Shown here one piece after another: positions 41,178 to 49,825 of a stretch of DNA of 59,420 nucleotides. The stretch is from an uncultured Prevotella sp. (GTDB taxonomy: Bacteria; Bacteroidota; Bacteroidia; Bacteroidales; Bacteroidaceae): the NCBI GenBank assembly GCA_900314995.1, contig OMXK01000014.1, forward strand, positions 1-59,420, given 5' to 3'. The first letter of the stretch is position 1; each line of letters starts with the position of its first letter. The position numbers were made by a program, and so were the translations under genes. The notes beneath the pieces are model-generated. The model made no database searches and was not told the origin of the DNA. It saw only the letters and a list, made by a program, of their open reading frames with translations.

Positions 41178-42842
41178 TTACTTATTCTCTTGTACGCCTT
41201 TCTGCTTGCCCCACTTCTTGTCGATCGCATAGACCTGCATAGATCCCTTCGGGACGAGAATGATGGGGGCGGAGCCTTTAAATGTGTCGCCGCTTACCTT
41301 TGGAGGTGCGGGGTTCAGGATGTTCACCTTGGCCAGTGTCTTACACTCCTGGAAGGCAGAACCGCCAAGTTCCTTGATGGTGACGGGCAGTTCGACTTCC
41401 TTGAGCTGGAGGCAGCCCTTGAAGGCATCGCCGCCGATGGTCTGAAGACCGTTGGGGAAGACGGCTGACTGCAGGGAGGCGCACTTCTCGAAGGCAGCGT
41501 CCTCAATCTTCAGCAGGGCAGCGGGCCAGTTGATCTCTGAGAGCATGGCGCACTCCAGGAATGCATTGCTGCCGATGCGCTTCACGGTGTTGGGCAGCGT
41601 GACCTTGCGCAGGCTCTTGCAGCCTCTGAACACATCGGTCTCGATCTCGTCGATGATGCCGTTGATGGTTGCCGTCTCCAGACTGATGCAGTCCTGGAAG
41701 GCATTGTCGCCAAGGCTCTTCAGTGCACTGCCAATCTCGATGCTGCGCAGGCTGCTGCAGCCGACAAAGGCCTTGTCGTTGATCTTGTTAAGGCCTGCGG
41801 GGAGGTTGATGCTGGCAAGCGACTTGCAACCGTCGAAAGCATGGCTGCTGATAATCTGCAGAGAGGCGGGCAGCGTGATGCTGGTGAGGTTGCTGCAGCC
41901 CTTGAAAGCGTAGGTGTTGATATCCGAAAGACTGCCCTGAAGTTCAACGGTCTGGAGTGATTCGCAGTTCTGGAAGGCAAACTGTCCCAGCTTGGAGATG
42001 TTGTTGAACTTGGCGGCTGTCAGGCTCTTGCAGCTACTGAAGGCATTGAGGCCCACCTTTGACACAGAGGCCATCTCGATGGTCTGCAGGCTCTTGCAGT
42101 CGTCGAAGGCGTTGGACTCGATCTCGTCGACAGAGCTGGGGAGAACCATTGAGGTCAGGCTTTCGCAGTTGTTGAAAGCGCTGCCGCCAATCTTCTTCAC
42201 GCCGTCGGGGATATTGATGCTCTTCAGGCTCTTGCACTTGCTGAATGCCTGAGGCGCAATCTCGTCGAGACCGCTGGGCAGTTCGATGGAAACAAGGTTC
42301 TTGCAGCCTTCAAAAGCCTCGTTGCCCAGTTTCTTCAAGCCTGCAGGCAGGGTGATGGTGGTGAGGCTCTCGCAGTCCTGGAAGGCTTCTACATCGATGA
42401 CGGTGACGGATGAGGGTATCGTGACATCCACCAGTTTCGTACATCCGCTGAAGCAGCCCTTGCTGACGGCGCTGATGCTATTGGGGAGCACGACCTTGGC
42501 CAAATTCTTGGCATCGGAGAAGAGCTCCTTCGGCAGTTCGTTGGCCTGCGTCTTGATGCCACCCTTGTCCTTACTCTCCACGATGGTGATGCCCGAGAGG
42601 TCGATGGCGGTTACGAGGCACTCGTCGGGGTTCTTCGCCTTATTGCGGGTAACAATCTCCTGCAGCAGTTTGAGGTCGTTGCCATTGAGCGAACCGCTGA
42701 CTGTGAGGTCGGAAACCTTGAATTTCTGGTCGCCGAGCTGTGTTGCCAACTTGCCGACGGAGTCGACTTTTACATCCAGTTTTCCTTGTGCGATGGCTAG
42801 CAACGGGAGTGCAGCCATGACGATGATCATTAGTTTTTTCAT
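41178..42842 (-). CDS. Secreted BspA-like leucine-rich-repeat protein
   Basis: A 554-residue exported protein: signal MKKLMIIVMAALPLLAIAQG, an N-terminal cap domain (about 20-105), then roughly 18 LRR_5/BspA repeats of 23 residues with the pattern AFxxCxSLxxIxLPxxLxxI (for example AFQDCESLTTITLPAGLKKL, AFEGCKNLVSIELPSGLDEI) and a C-terminal cap (APPKVSGDTFKGSAPIILVP). BspA-type proteins bind fibronectin or other bacteria at the surface in oral species. Here I see neither a lipobox nor a clear type IX sorting domain, so periplasmic or secreted location is open. Oddly, it lies between trmB (13 nt away) and mrp (20 nt away), in a housekeeping operon. Confidence 0.88.
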   Translation of the reverse strand: MKKLMIIVMAALPLLAIAQGKLDVKVDSVGKLATQLGDQKFKVSDLTVSGSLNGNDLKLLQEIVTRNKAKNPDECLVTAIDLSGITIVESKDKGGIKTQANELPKELFSDAKNLAKVVLPNSISAVSKGCFSGCTKLVDVTIPSSVTVIDVEAFQDCESLTTITLPAGLKKLGNEAFEGCKNLVSIELPSGLDEIAPQAFSKCKSLKSINIPDGVKKIGGSAFNNCESLTSMVLPSSVDEIESNAFDDCKSLQTIEMASVSKVGLNAFSSCKSLTAAKFNNISKLGQFAFQNCESLQTVELQGSLSDINTYAFKGCSNLTSITLPASLQIISSHAFDGCKSLASINLPAGLNKINDKAFVGCSSLRSIEIGSALKSLGDNAFQDCISLETATINGIIDEIETDVFRGCKSLRKVTLPNTVKRIGSNAFLECAMLSEINWPAALLKIEDAAFEKCASLQSAVFPNGLQTIGGDAFKGCLQLKEVELPVTIKELGGSAFQECKTLAKVNILNPAPPKVSGDTFKGSAPIILVPKGSMQVYAIDKKWGKQKGVQENK

Positions 42843-42855
42843 AATTGTCTGTTTT

Positions 42856-43623
42856 TTATTTTGCTTTATTGAGTGAGCTTCTCTTTGTACGGTGATAGGA
42901 ACGGTAGTCGTCGAGTTCGATTTCCACGTCGGGTTCCTCGAGGGCTACGTTTTTGGGCAATTGCCACCTCATATACTTGATGTTCAGGCCACGGGCTATC
43001 CACATCGACTCGTAGTAGGTCTGGATGGCAGCGGCTTCCTTGAGTGAAGGATTCTCCGCCGCAGCATAGAGGTCGGTGGTGCTCACGATGACGGGCAGAT
43101 GATTCTTCTCCACCATATATGTTGTGTAGGTGAAGAGGAAGTTGGAGTCGGTCTTCAGGTGGATGATGCCGCAATCGACGAGAAACTTGCGATAGCGCTC
43201 CATGAAATAGGTCGACGTGAGTCGCTTGCGGGGGTTCTTCATCTGCGGGTCGCTGAAGGTGAGCCAGATCTCCTGTACCTCGTCCTCGGCAAAGAATCGC
43301 TCGATGATCTCGATGTTCGTGCGTAGGAAAGCCACATTCTTCAGTCCTTCCTTGAGTGCCTGGGTGGCACCAGTCCACATGCGGGCACCCTTGATGTCGA
43401 CACCGATGAAATTGACGTCGGGGTAGAGCTTGGCGAGCTCCACCGTGTATTCACCCTTGCCACAGCCCAGTTCGAGCACGATGGGGTGATCGTTGTGGAA
43501 ATACTGCTCGCGCCAGTGACCACGCATCTCGAAAGGCACATTGTCAATGACGGAAAACGGATACTGGAAGACATTCTCGTAGGTCTCCATATCTGCGAAT
43601 TTAGCTAACTTTCCCTTCCCCAT
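42856..43623 (-). CDS. trmB: tRNA (guanine-N7-)-methyltransferase
   Basis: A 255-residue cytoplasmic enzyme that makes m7G46 in tRNA. The SAM fold starts [20 protein letters not shown] and [13 protein letters not shown]; the family motif is [20 protein letters not shown], followed by GGIIHL-like [20 protein letters not shown], whose Thr and Asp belong to the conserved region. The first 30 residues and the basic C-terminus ([14 protein letters not shown]) are as in Bacteroidetes relatives. It starts with ATG at 43623 and is followed after 13 nt by the LRR gene. No promoter box was seen directly upstream, and a hairpin separates it from ilvE. Confidence 0.94.
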   Translation of the reverse strand: MGKGKLAKFADMETYENVFQYPFSVIDNVPFEMRGHWREQYFHNDHPIVLELGCGKGEYTVELAKLYPDVNFIGVDIKGARMWTGATQALKEGLKNVAFLRTNIEIIERFFAEDEVQEIWLTFSDPQMKNPRKRLTSTYFMERYRKFLVDCGIIHLKTDSNFLFTYTTYMVEKNHLPVIVSTTDLYAAAENPSLKEAAAIQTYYESMWIARGLNIKYMRWQLPKNVALEEPDVEIELDDYRSYHRTKRSSLNKAK

Positions 43624-43638
43624 TCGTATAGACTGAAT

Positions 43639-43669
43639 ATAGCCCTTCCACCTCAGGCAGAAGGGCTAT
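43639..43669. terminator. Hairpin between ilvE and trmB
   Basis: Arms ATAGCCCTTC and GAAGGGCTAT (10 bp, perfect) with an 11-nt loop lie behind the ilvE stop codon (minus). There is no marked T-run on the minus strand, so it may only partly terminate and let trmB be transcribed. Confidence 0.6.
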
Positions 43670-43685
43670 GAATGATTATTGTTGC

Positions 43686-44702
43686 TTATTCAATGACGAC
43701 AGTTGTCCAACCGTGCTTGTCCTCAATCTCGCCATACTGGATGCCACGCAGGGTGTCGAAGAGTTTCTTTGACATCGGGCCCGGCTTCTCACCGAATGAG
43801 TAGCGCTTGCCAGTGTCGAGGTCGTCGATATAAGAGATTGGACTGATGACTGCTGCCGTACCGCAGGCACCTGCCTCCTCGAAGGTCTCGAGTTCCTCCT
43901 CGGGGATGGGGCGGCGCTCCACCTTCATGCCCAGATCCTCAGCCACCTGCATCAGCGACTTGTTGGTGATAGAGGGCAGGATAGAGGTAGACTTCGGGGT
44001 CACGTAAGTGTTATTCTTGATACCGAAGAAGTTGGCAGCACCACACTCGTCCATGTATTTCTTCTCCTTGGCATCGAGGTAGAACTCGCAGGCGTAGCCC
44101 TTCTCGTGAGCCAGATTGTTAGCGAAGAGCGAGGCAGCGTAGTTACCGCCCACCTTGTACTTACCAGTGCCGAGCGGAGCAGAACGGTCATAGTCGCGGA
44201 TAATCACGTAGGGATTAGCAGCGAAGCCACCCTTGAAGTATGGGCCTACGGGGGTTACGAAGATGAGGAAGCAATACTCCTTAGAGGGATGAACACCAAC
44301 CTGAGCGCTGGTACCGATGAGCAGCGGACGGATGTAGAGCGTGGCACCACTCTCGTAGGTAGGAATCCACTCCTGGTTGAGACGTACCACCTTCTTCACC
44401 ATCTCCGTGAACAGCTCGGTGCTTACCTCGGGCATCATGATGCCGCGACAGGTAGACTGCAGACGGGCTGCATTCTCGTCGACGCGGAATACACGCACCT
44501 TGCCGTCAGGGCAGCGATAGGCCTTCAGACCCTCGAATGCCTCCTGGCCATAGTGCAGGCATGTGGCTGCCATGTGCAGTTTCAGATACTCGTCGGAACA
44601 AACCTCAATTTCTCCCCACTTACCGTCGCGATAGTAGCAACGTACATTGTAGTCAGTCTTCATATAGCCAAATGACAGACTACCCCAATCTAAATTCTTC
44701 AT
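43686..44702 (-). CDS. ilvE: Branched-chain amino-acid aminotransferase
   Basis: A 338-residue PLP enzyme of fold type IV that moves the amino group between glutamate and leucine, isoleucine or valine. Visible are SLSFGYMKTDYNVRCYYRDG, ALHYGQEAFEGLKAYR-like CLHYGQEAFEGLKAYRCPDG, the PLP Lys in GTGKYKVGGNYAASLFANNL, AKEKKYMDECGAANFFGIKN, TSILPSITNKSLMQVAEDLG and EEAGACGTAAVISPISYI. This is the longer IlvE subgroup common in Bacteroidetes. The gene has its own promoter and is followed by a hairpin, so it may be monocistronic or leak into trmB. Confidence 0.95.
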   Translation of the reverse strand: MKNLDWGSLSFGYMKTDYNVRCYYRDGKWGEIEVCSDEYLKLHMAATCLHYGQEAFEGLKAYRCPDGKVRVFRVDENAARLQSTCRGIMMPEVSTELFTEMVKKVVRLNQEWIPTYESGATLYIRPLLIGTSAQVGVHPSKEYCFLIFVTPVGPYFKGGFAANPYVIIRDYDRSAPLGTGKYKVGGNYAASLFANNLAHEKGYACEFYLDAKEKKYMDECGAANFFGIKNNTYVTPKSTSILPSITNKSLMQVAEDLGMKVERRPIPEEELETFEEAGACGTAAVISPISYIDDLDTGKRYSFGEKPGPMSKKLFDTLRGIQYGEIEDKHGWTTVVIE

Positions 44703-44737
44703 ATCGTTTCAATCTGTTAAAGTTCTATTTCTGCATG

Positions 44738-44745
44738 CAAAAGTA
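44738..44745 (-). promoter_or_regulatory. -7 promoter element of ilvE
   Basis: Minus strand TACTTTTG followed by CATGC, 36 nt upstream of the ilvE start; matches TAnnTTTG. Confidence 0.6.
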
Positions 44746-44785
44746 CACATTTCGTGCCAAATTCACAACATTTTCCGTATAAAAC

Positions 44786-44974
44786 TTACTTTTCGGCAAG
44801 TATTTTCTTGATTTCCTCATCGGTCTTGGTCAGTTTGTCCTTGCATAGCTTGATGAGTTCCTTAGCACGTTTCAGCTGCTCTGACATCTGGTCGATGTCG
44901 AGTTCGTCGTTCTCCATCTTGCGTGTGATGGTCTGTAGTTCGGCCATGGCAGCCTCGTATTTCAGTTCTTTCAT
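44786..44974 (-). CDS. xseB: Exodeoxyribonuclease VII small subunit
   Basis: A 62-residue helical protein, MKELKYEAAMAELQTITRKM followed by ENDELDIDQMSEQLKRAKEL and a Lys-rich end. The pattern of a helical hairpin with L..I...E....DxLxxxxxxAxxLxxxCxxxL is that of XseB. Several copies bind each large subunit. The ATG overlaps the stop codon of xseA (ATGA), so the two are coupled. Confidence 0.92.
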   Translation of the reverse strand: MKELKYEAAMAELQTITRKMENDELDIDQMSEQLKRAKELIKLCKDKLTKTDEEIKKILAEK

Positions 44975-46287
44975 TTGATGATAGATTTGATGATTCCTTT
45001 CTCAATGCGTGTCTCTATTTCGTCGCCTTTCTTCAGTGCTAAGGGATCGCGGACGGCTTTTCCCTTGAAGAGTGTGATGCTATAGCCCCTGCGGAGTAGT
45101 AGGGCGGGGTCGAGGCTCTTGATTTTTTCTTCAAGCATCTCCAGCCTGTGATATTCTGCCGTCAGTCGCCTGTCTACTATCAGCATCGGAATGCGCTGCT
45201 CGAAAGTTGCTAAATTGCTCTTCTGGGCGAGAATCGTCTGTTGGATGCTCGAAAGTAGGCTGCTGAAGAGTGAGTCCAGACGTGCCTCCTGTCTTGTCTT
45301 CACGATCGAGAATAGTCTTGGAATGACATCCGCAATCGCCGAAAGGTTGGAGTTGAGGGCAGAAAGCTTCTGCTGGGCACAGTGTATCATACGGTTCTGC
45401 AAATCCTCGATACTGTCGCGTACTTCTTTCAGGTGCTCGATGAGGAATGCTGCGGCAGCCGTGGGTGTCTTGACCCGCAGGTAGGACACCATGTCGAGAA
45501 TGGACTCGTCGCGCTCATGGCCGATACCCGTGATGATCGGTATCGGGAAGTTAGCCACATTCTCTGCCAGTGCCAGTGTGTCGAAGCCTGACATGTCGCT
45601 TGTGGCTCCGCCGCCCCGGATAATCACCACACAGTCGAACATATCGGACAGTGAAGATTGGACATCGAAAATCTCCTCCAATGCATTGATGACACTCTGC
45701 TCCACGCCATCGCCCTGCATGATGGCAGGGAAGAGTTGTGTATGGAACAGGAAACCATAAGGATTGTCGGTCAGTTGATTGCAGAAGTCACCGTATCCAG
45801 CTGCTGTCTCGCTTGAGATGACTGCTATGTTTTGGCAGAATAATGGCAGTTGGAGTTCTTTCTGTAAGTCAAATACCCCTTCTTCCTTCAACTGGCGAAT
45901 GATTTCCTGGCGTTTGCGCGCCATATCGCCCAGTGTGTAGGTGGGGTCAATGTCGGTGATGATCCATGAAAATCCATAAGCCTCATGAAATTGTGGGTAC
46001 ACCTTCAACAAGACTTTCATGCCGGCATGGAGCCGCTGGCCTGTCGTGCGTTCGAAATAGGGTCTGATAAGCATCCATTTGGAAACCCAGCATTTGGCAC
46101 TGGCTTTTGCTATTGGTGTCGCACTGCGCTCGTCTTTCTGAATCAGTTCCATGTAGCAGTGCCCCTTGGATTCCCTGCATTCCGACAATTCGGCCTCTAC
46201 CCAATATTCATCAGGCATTTCGCTCTCAAGCACATCTTTCACCAGATGGTTGAGTTCGTATAGTGTCAGTCTCTTCTCACTCTTCAC
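44971..46287 (-). CDS. xseA: Exodeoxyribonuclease VII large subunit
   Basis: A 438-residue subunit of the nuclease that degrades single-stranded DNA to short oligonucleotides. The OB-fold N-terminal domain starts RLTLYELNHLVKDVLESEMP and includes YWVEAELSECRESKGHCYMEL. The catalytic domain has PQFHEAYGFSWIITDIDPTY, AVISSETAAGYGDFCNQL, VVIIRGGGATSDMSGFDTLA and PIITGIGHERDESILDMVS. A coiled coil follows, then the C-terminal LDPALLLRRGYSITLFKGKA. The start is a GTG at 46287, inside a short tandem repeat, 11 nt before the end of the subtilase gene; no later start would keep RLTLYELN intact. Confidence 0.92.
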   Translation of the reverse strand: MKSEKRLTLYELNHLVKDVLESEMPDEYWVEAELSECRESKGHCYMELIQKDERSATPIAKASAKCWVSKWMLIRPYFERTTGQRLHAGMKVLLKVYPQFHEAYGFSWIITDIDPTYTLGDMARKRQEIIRQLKEEGVFDLQKELQLPLFCQNIAVISSETAAGYGDFCNQLTDNPYGFLFHTQLFPAIMQGDGVEQSVINALEEIFDVQSSLSDMFDCVVIIRGGGATSDMSGFDTLALAENVANFPIPIITGIGHERDESILDMVSYLRVKTPTAAAAFLIEHLKEVRDSIEDLQNRMIHCAQQKLSALNSNLSAIADVIPRLFSIVKTRQEARLDSLFSSLLSSIQQTILAQKSNLATFEQRIPMLIVDRRLTAEYHRLEMLEEKIKSLDPALLLRRGYSITLFKGKAVRDPLALKKGDEIETRIEKGIIKSIIK

Positions 46288-46306
46288 GCTTCACGCTTTC
46301 ACTTAT
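46275..46306. repeat. 7-nt tandem repeat at the subtilase-xseA junction
   Basis: On the minus strand the sequence runs through GTGAAAGC, GTGAAGC, GTGAAGA, GTGAGAA, near-copies of a 7-nt GTGAAGN unit. It encodes the last residues of the subtilase (SESVKREE), its TGA stop and the GTG start plus first codons of xseA. The same unit occurs between lutA and lutB. Confidence 0.65.
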
Positions 46307-47740
46307 TCTCTTTTTCCCAATCATGTAGGCACGCCAGAAATTCGGAGTGCCATAGCCATAGACATTATCCGGTTTCTGATAATTGCTGCTGGACTCTCTG
46401 ATCAGTTGGATCATCTCCAGGGCTGTCAATTCGGGAAGCGCCTGCCATAAGCAGGCTACAAGACCTGCCACCACCGGGGTGGAGAAGGAGGTGCCCATGT
46501 CTCTGACAATCGTACCTCGGCCTGAGATGAGAGCCGTAGGACTACCGAGTGCCATCACATCGGGCTTGACGCGTCCGTCCTGTGTGGGGCCGACACCGCT
46601 GAACGGAGCGTTCTTCTTCTCAGTGTTCAAGGCTCCGACCGTCAGTATGTCGTAGGCATCGGCAGGGAACGTGATCTTCTTCCAAGGGCCCATGCCCGAA
46701 TTGCCTGCAGAGTTGACAAGAATGATACCCTTCTTTGCCAGCATCGAGGCTGTATGGGATATGAATGATGTCTGTCCGTCGAGGTCGTGCTGGTGATAGT
46801 AGCCAGGGTAGTCGTCGTATTCGTTATAGCCTAGACTGGAGCTGATGATGTCGGCTCCCAGTGAGTCGGCATATTCTGCCGCCATTGTCCAATAATCTTC
46901 TTCCACAGGTTGCTCCGTCTGCTGATCTTCGCACCTCAAGAGCCAGTATTGGGCTTCGGGCGCTGTTCCGATAAGTACTTCTGGCTCATTAGCCGCCATC
47001 GCGGAGAGCACCTTCGTGCCATGGTCGGTCTCTTGGTAAAAGTACTGGCTATTGGGAAAGACAAAGTCCTTGGCGCCCATCATGTTGGCATGCAGAATGG
47101 CAGGAATCATGTCGGCATTCTGGAACCCGCCGTCGAGGACGGCAATCGTGAGTCCTTTTCCTTTATGGCCGATGCGGTGCAGGTTATGACCGCTCAGCAT
47201 CTCAATCTGTTCCTTGCCATTGCCATAGGTGACGCCCTTGATGCTATCCCAGACATTGAAGTTCTGGTGGCAGTCTTGCTTTAGCATGACGGCAACAGAA
47301 TCGGGCGATTCCCAGACCTTCTCGGCTTTTGCGATGCATGGCAAGGCAGACACATTGGCGAGCAGGGTGGTGTCGTTGGAACGAAGGAGCAGGGTGTTGT
47401 TCCATCGGCTGGTGCCTATGATTTCCCATTCAGAGTCTCGGCGCTGTTTCTTCCTGAAGGATTCGGCAGCGGTCTTCTCTATCTGTCTGACATATTTCGG
47501 ACTGACGGGGAGATCGGTAGAATCAAGGGCCAGCCCTTGTTTCCGCCTGCGCTCGATAGACTTCCGCGACAGCCAGCGTCCTGGATGCTCGAGCGAGTAG
47601 GGGGTGTCCTGCTTGTCTGTCAAGGTGTAGCGATAGATCCAGTATTTGCCTCCCGGATACTTCCGCATCTTGGGACTGGCGCTGCCTGTCGCCGAAAATG
47701 TCAGGATGAGAAGAATGAAAAACAGTATGTTCTTTGCCAT
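46277..47740 (-). CDS. Secreted S8-family serine protease (subtilase)
   Basis: A 487-residue exported peptidase. The start at 47740 (MAKNILFFILLILTFSATGS) is only a few bases behind the predicted transcription start; an earlier ATG would lie upstream of the promoter box. After a propeptide region (about 20-170, with GRWLSRKSIERRRKQGLALD, typical of Bacteroidetes members) the catalytic domain shows Asp in LTIAVLDGGFQNADM, His in TDHGTKVLSAMAANEP, the oxyanion Asn in GIILVNSAGNSGMG and Ser in RDMGTSFSTPVVAGLVACLW. The end lacks a clear sorting domain; its last residues come from a short tandem repeat. It leads the xseA-xseB operon. Confidence 0.9.
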   Translation of the reverse strand: MAKNILFFILLILTFSATGSASPKMRKYPGGKYWIYRYTLTDKQDTPYSLEHPGRWLSRKSIERRRKQGLALDSTDLPVSPKYVRQIEKTAAESFRKKQRRDSEWEIIGTSRWNNTLLLRSNDTTLLANVSALPCIAKAEKVWESPDSVAVMLKQDCHQNFNVWDSIKGVTYGNGKEQIEMLSGHNLHRIGHKGKGLTIAVLDGGFQNADMIPAILHANMMGAKDFVFPNSQYFYQETDHGTKVLSAMAANEPEVLIGTAPEAQYWLLRCEDQQTEQPVEEDYWTMAAEYADSLGADIISSSLGYNEYDDYPGYYHQHDLDGQTSFISHTASMLAKKGIILVNSAGNSGMGPWKKITFPADAYDILTVGALNTEKKNAPFSGVGPTQDGRVKPDVMALGSPTALISGRGTIVRDMGTSFSTPVVAGLVACLWQALPELTALEMIQLIRESSSNYQKPDNVYGYGTPNFWRAYMIGKKRISESVKREE

Positions 47741-47748
47741 AACGATTG

Positions 47749-47756
47749 CAAAGGTA
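47749..47756 (-). promoter_or_regulatory. -7 promoter element of the subtilase-xseAB operon
   Basis: Minus strand TACCTTTG ends 8 nt before the ATG at 47740, so the mRNA would be leaderless or nearly so. Confidence 0.6.
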
Positions 47757-47828
47757 CACGAAAATATCGACATGGCCAAATCTTCGCAGATTAAAATGAA
47801 TTTCCTTGGTAGTTTCGATTATTTATCG

Positions 47829-47836
47829 TACCTTTG
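47829..47836 (+). promoter_or_regulatory. -7 promoter element of the MATE to amino-sugar operon
   Basis: TACCTTTG followed by CATCG, 23 nt upstream of the ATG at 47860. I see no other promoter box of this type before 55391, so one transcript may cover nine genes. Confidence 0.6.
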
Positions 47837-47859
47837 CATCGTCAAAAAAGGATGTACGC

Positions 47860-49212
47860 ATGGATAATAAGCAAAGCGCGCTAGAGTTGGGGCAAAAACC
47901 TGTGGGACAGCTGTTGTGGCAGTATGCTTTACCTGCCATCGTAGCCATGACGGCATCGAGTCTCTACAACATCATCGATCGTGCCATGATTGGCCAAATC
48001 GTAGGTCCGGAGGCTATTGCAGGTTTGGGTATTACGTTCCCCTTTATGAACTTGAGTGCGGCTTTTGGCGCAGCGGTGGGCGTGGGCTCATCTACGTGTA
48101 TCAGCGTGAAACTAGGACAGCGCGATTACCAGACGGCTGAGCACTTGTTGGGTAATACGGTAACCTTGAATCTGATTATCGGCTTTACCTTTATGGTCGT
48201 CAGTCTGATATTCCTCGATCCTATCCTGATCTTCTTCGGTGCTTCGGATGCGACGCTGCCCTACGCCCGTGAGTTCATGACGGTGATTCTGCTTGGTAAT
48301 ATGGTGACCCACATGTACTTCGGTATGAATGCCGTGCTGCGTGCGGCAGGCAAACCGCGTCATGCAATGTATGCCACGCTGTTTACGGTGGCCTGCAATA
48401 TCGTATTGGTTGTTGCCTTCGTGTGGTGGTTCCGCTGGGGCATCCGCGGAGCAGCCCTTGCTACCGTCACGTCGCAGTCGCTGGCGCTCTGCTGGCAGAT
48501 GTGGCTATTCTCCGACAAGAAGGAACTGCTGCATCTGAAGCGAGGCATCTATCGCCTGAAGTCGAATTTGGTAAACAATATCATCGCAATCGGTATCTCG
48601 CCGTTCCTGATGAACGTGACGAGCTGCATTATCGTGATCTTCATGAACAATCAGTTCGTGCGTTATGGTGGCGACATGGCCGTTGGTGCCTATTCGATAG
48701 CCAACTCGGTGGTGATGGTGTTCTTCATGTTCGTGATGGGCATGAACCAAGGTATGCAGCCTATCGTAGGCTATAATTACGGTGCAGAGAAGTACGACCG
48801 TATGTTCCGCTGCCTTTGGCAGACCATTGCCTGCGCCACAGCAATCTTGTTGGTAGGATGGGCATTGTCGATGTTGTTCCCGCGCCAGATTGCCCGAATC
48901 TTCACTACTGATCCCACACTCATCGATCTGGCAGCAAGAGGTATCAAACTGGATATGCTGGTATTCTTCGTGGTAGGTTCGCAGGCTGTCATTACGAATT
49001 TCTTCCAGTGTATAGGTAAGGTTAAGGTGTCTATATTCCTCTCTCTGTCGCGACAACTCATCTTGTTGTTGCCGATGGCATACATCTTCCCCTTATTCTG
49101 GGGCTTGGATGGTGTATGGTATTCGATGCCGGCGAGTGATTTCGGATCGTTTGCGATGACGATACCGATGCTGATTTGGTATATGAAAAAACTGAAAACT
49201 TATGGAAGATAA
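47860..49212 (+). CDS. MATE-family multidrug/Na+ antiporter
   Basis: A 450-residue inner-membrane protein with 12 predicted helices that exports drugs or metabolites in exchange for Na+ or H+. MATE marks are PVGQLLWQYALPAIVAMTAS (start), IIDRAMIGQIVGPEAIAGLG, SAAFGAAVGVGSSTCISVKL and, in the second half, VMGMNQGMQPIVGYNYGAEK. The chosen ATG at 47860 begins MDNKQSALELGQKP; the open frame upstream includes the promoter and is not used. The next gene starts 11 nt before its stop. Confidence 0.92.
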   Translation: MDNKQSALELGQKPVGQLLWQYALPAIVAMTASSLYNIIDRAMIGQIVGPEAIAGLGITFPFMNLSAAFGAAVGVGSSTCISVKLGQRDYQTAEHLLGNTVTLNLIIGFTFMVVSLIFLDPILIFFGASDATLPYAREFMTVILLGNMVTHMYFGMNAVLRAAGKPRHAMYATLFTVACNIVLVVAFVWWFRWGIRGAALATVTSQSLALCWQMWLFSDKKELLHLKRGIYRLKSNLVNNIIAIGISPFLMNVTSCIIVIFMNNQFVRYGGDMAVGAYSIANSVVMVFFMFVMGMNQGMQPIVGYNYGAEKYDRMFRCLWQTIACATAILLVGWALSMLFPRQIARIFTTDPTLIDLAARGIKLDMLVFFVVGSQAVITNFFQCIGKVKVSIFLSLSRQLILLLPMAYIFPLFWGLDGVWYSMPASDFGSFAMTIPMLIWYMKKLKTYGR

Positions 49213-49825
49213 GCGTATTATCATCAATGTTGGTCGCCAGTTAGGTAGTGGAGGCCATGATATCGGACGCATGCTCGCCCTCGATTTCGGTGCGAAATAC
49301 TATGATCAGGAGCTGCTGAATCTGGCAGCCAAGGAGAGCGGGTTCTCTGAGAAGTATTTCGAGCAGAATGACGAGCGGAAAGGCTTCTTGAGAGGCTTGT
49401 TCAATGTGCAGACTTCCCGTTTTGGAAGCAGTAACGTGTATAAGTCCAATTTCTCTCAGGAAAGCCTGTTCCAGTTTCAGAGCGATGCCATCAGAAAAGC
49501 TGCAAAGGAAGGCTCGTGTGTGTTTGTAGGGCGTTGCGCTGACTATGTGCTGAGAGACTTCCCTCATACGGTGAACATCTTTATCTCGGCCTCGATGAAA
49601 TATCGCATTGAGCAGATTATGAACAAACAGCATCTGGATGAAGATGCCGCCAGGGCTTTCATCGAGAAACGGGAGAATGAGCGCGCTGCTTACTACAACT
49701 ATTACACGGGCAAGAAGTGGGGCGATGCTTCGAGCTACGACCTCTGCATCGATTCGAGTGTGCTTGGATTGGTGGAGACCGAGAAGATTATTGCCCAGTT
49801 TATCAGAAAAAGATTTGGAAAATGA
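49202..49825 (+). CDS. Cytidylate kinase-like protein
   Basis: A 207-residue cytoplasmic P-loop kinase of the cytidylate-kinase-like (AAK6) family. The phosphate loop is IIINVGRQLGSGGHDIGRML, with AKYYDQELLNLAAKESGFSE next, the SCVFVGRCADYVLRDFPHTV core and a lid region AAYYNYYTGKKWGDASSYDL, then CIDSSVLGLVETEKIIAQFI. It differs from the housekeeping CMP kinase; the phosphate acceptor is not known. It overlaps both neighbours (11 nt with MATE, 4 nt with the phosphoesterase), so it is translated with them. Confidence 0.85.
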   Translation: MEDKRIIINVGRQLGSGGHDIGRMLALDFGAKYYDQELLNLAAKESGFSEKYFEQNDERKGFLRGLFNVQTSRFGSSNVYKSNFSQESLFQFQSDAIRKAAKEGSCVFVGRCADYVLRDFPHTVNIFISASMKYRIEQIMNKQHLDEDAARAFIEKRENERAAYYNYYTGKKWGDASSYDLCIDSSVLGLVETEKIIAQFIRKRFGK

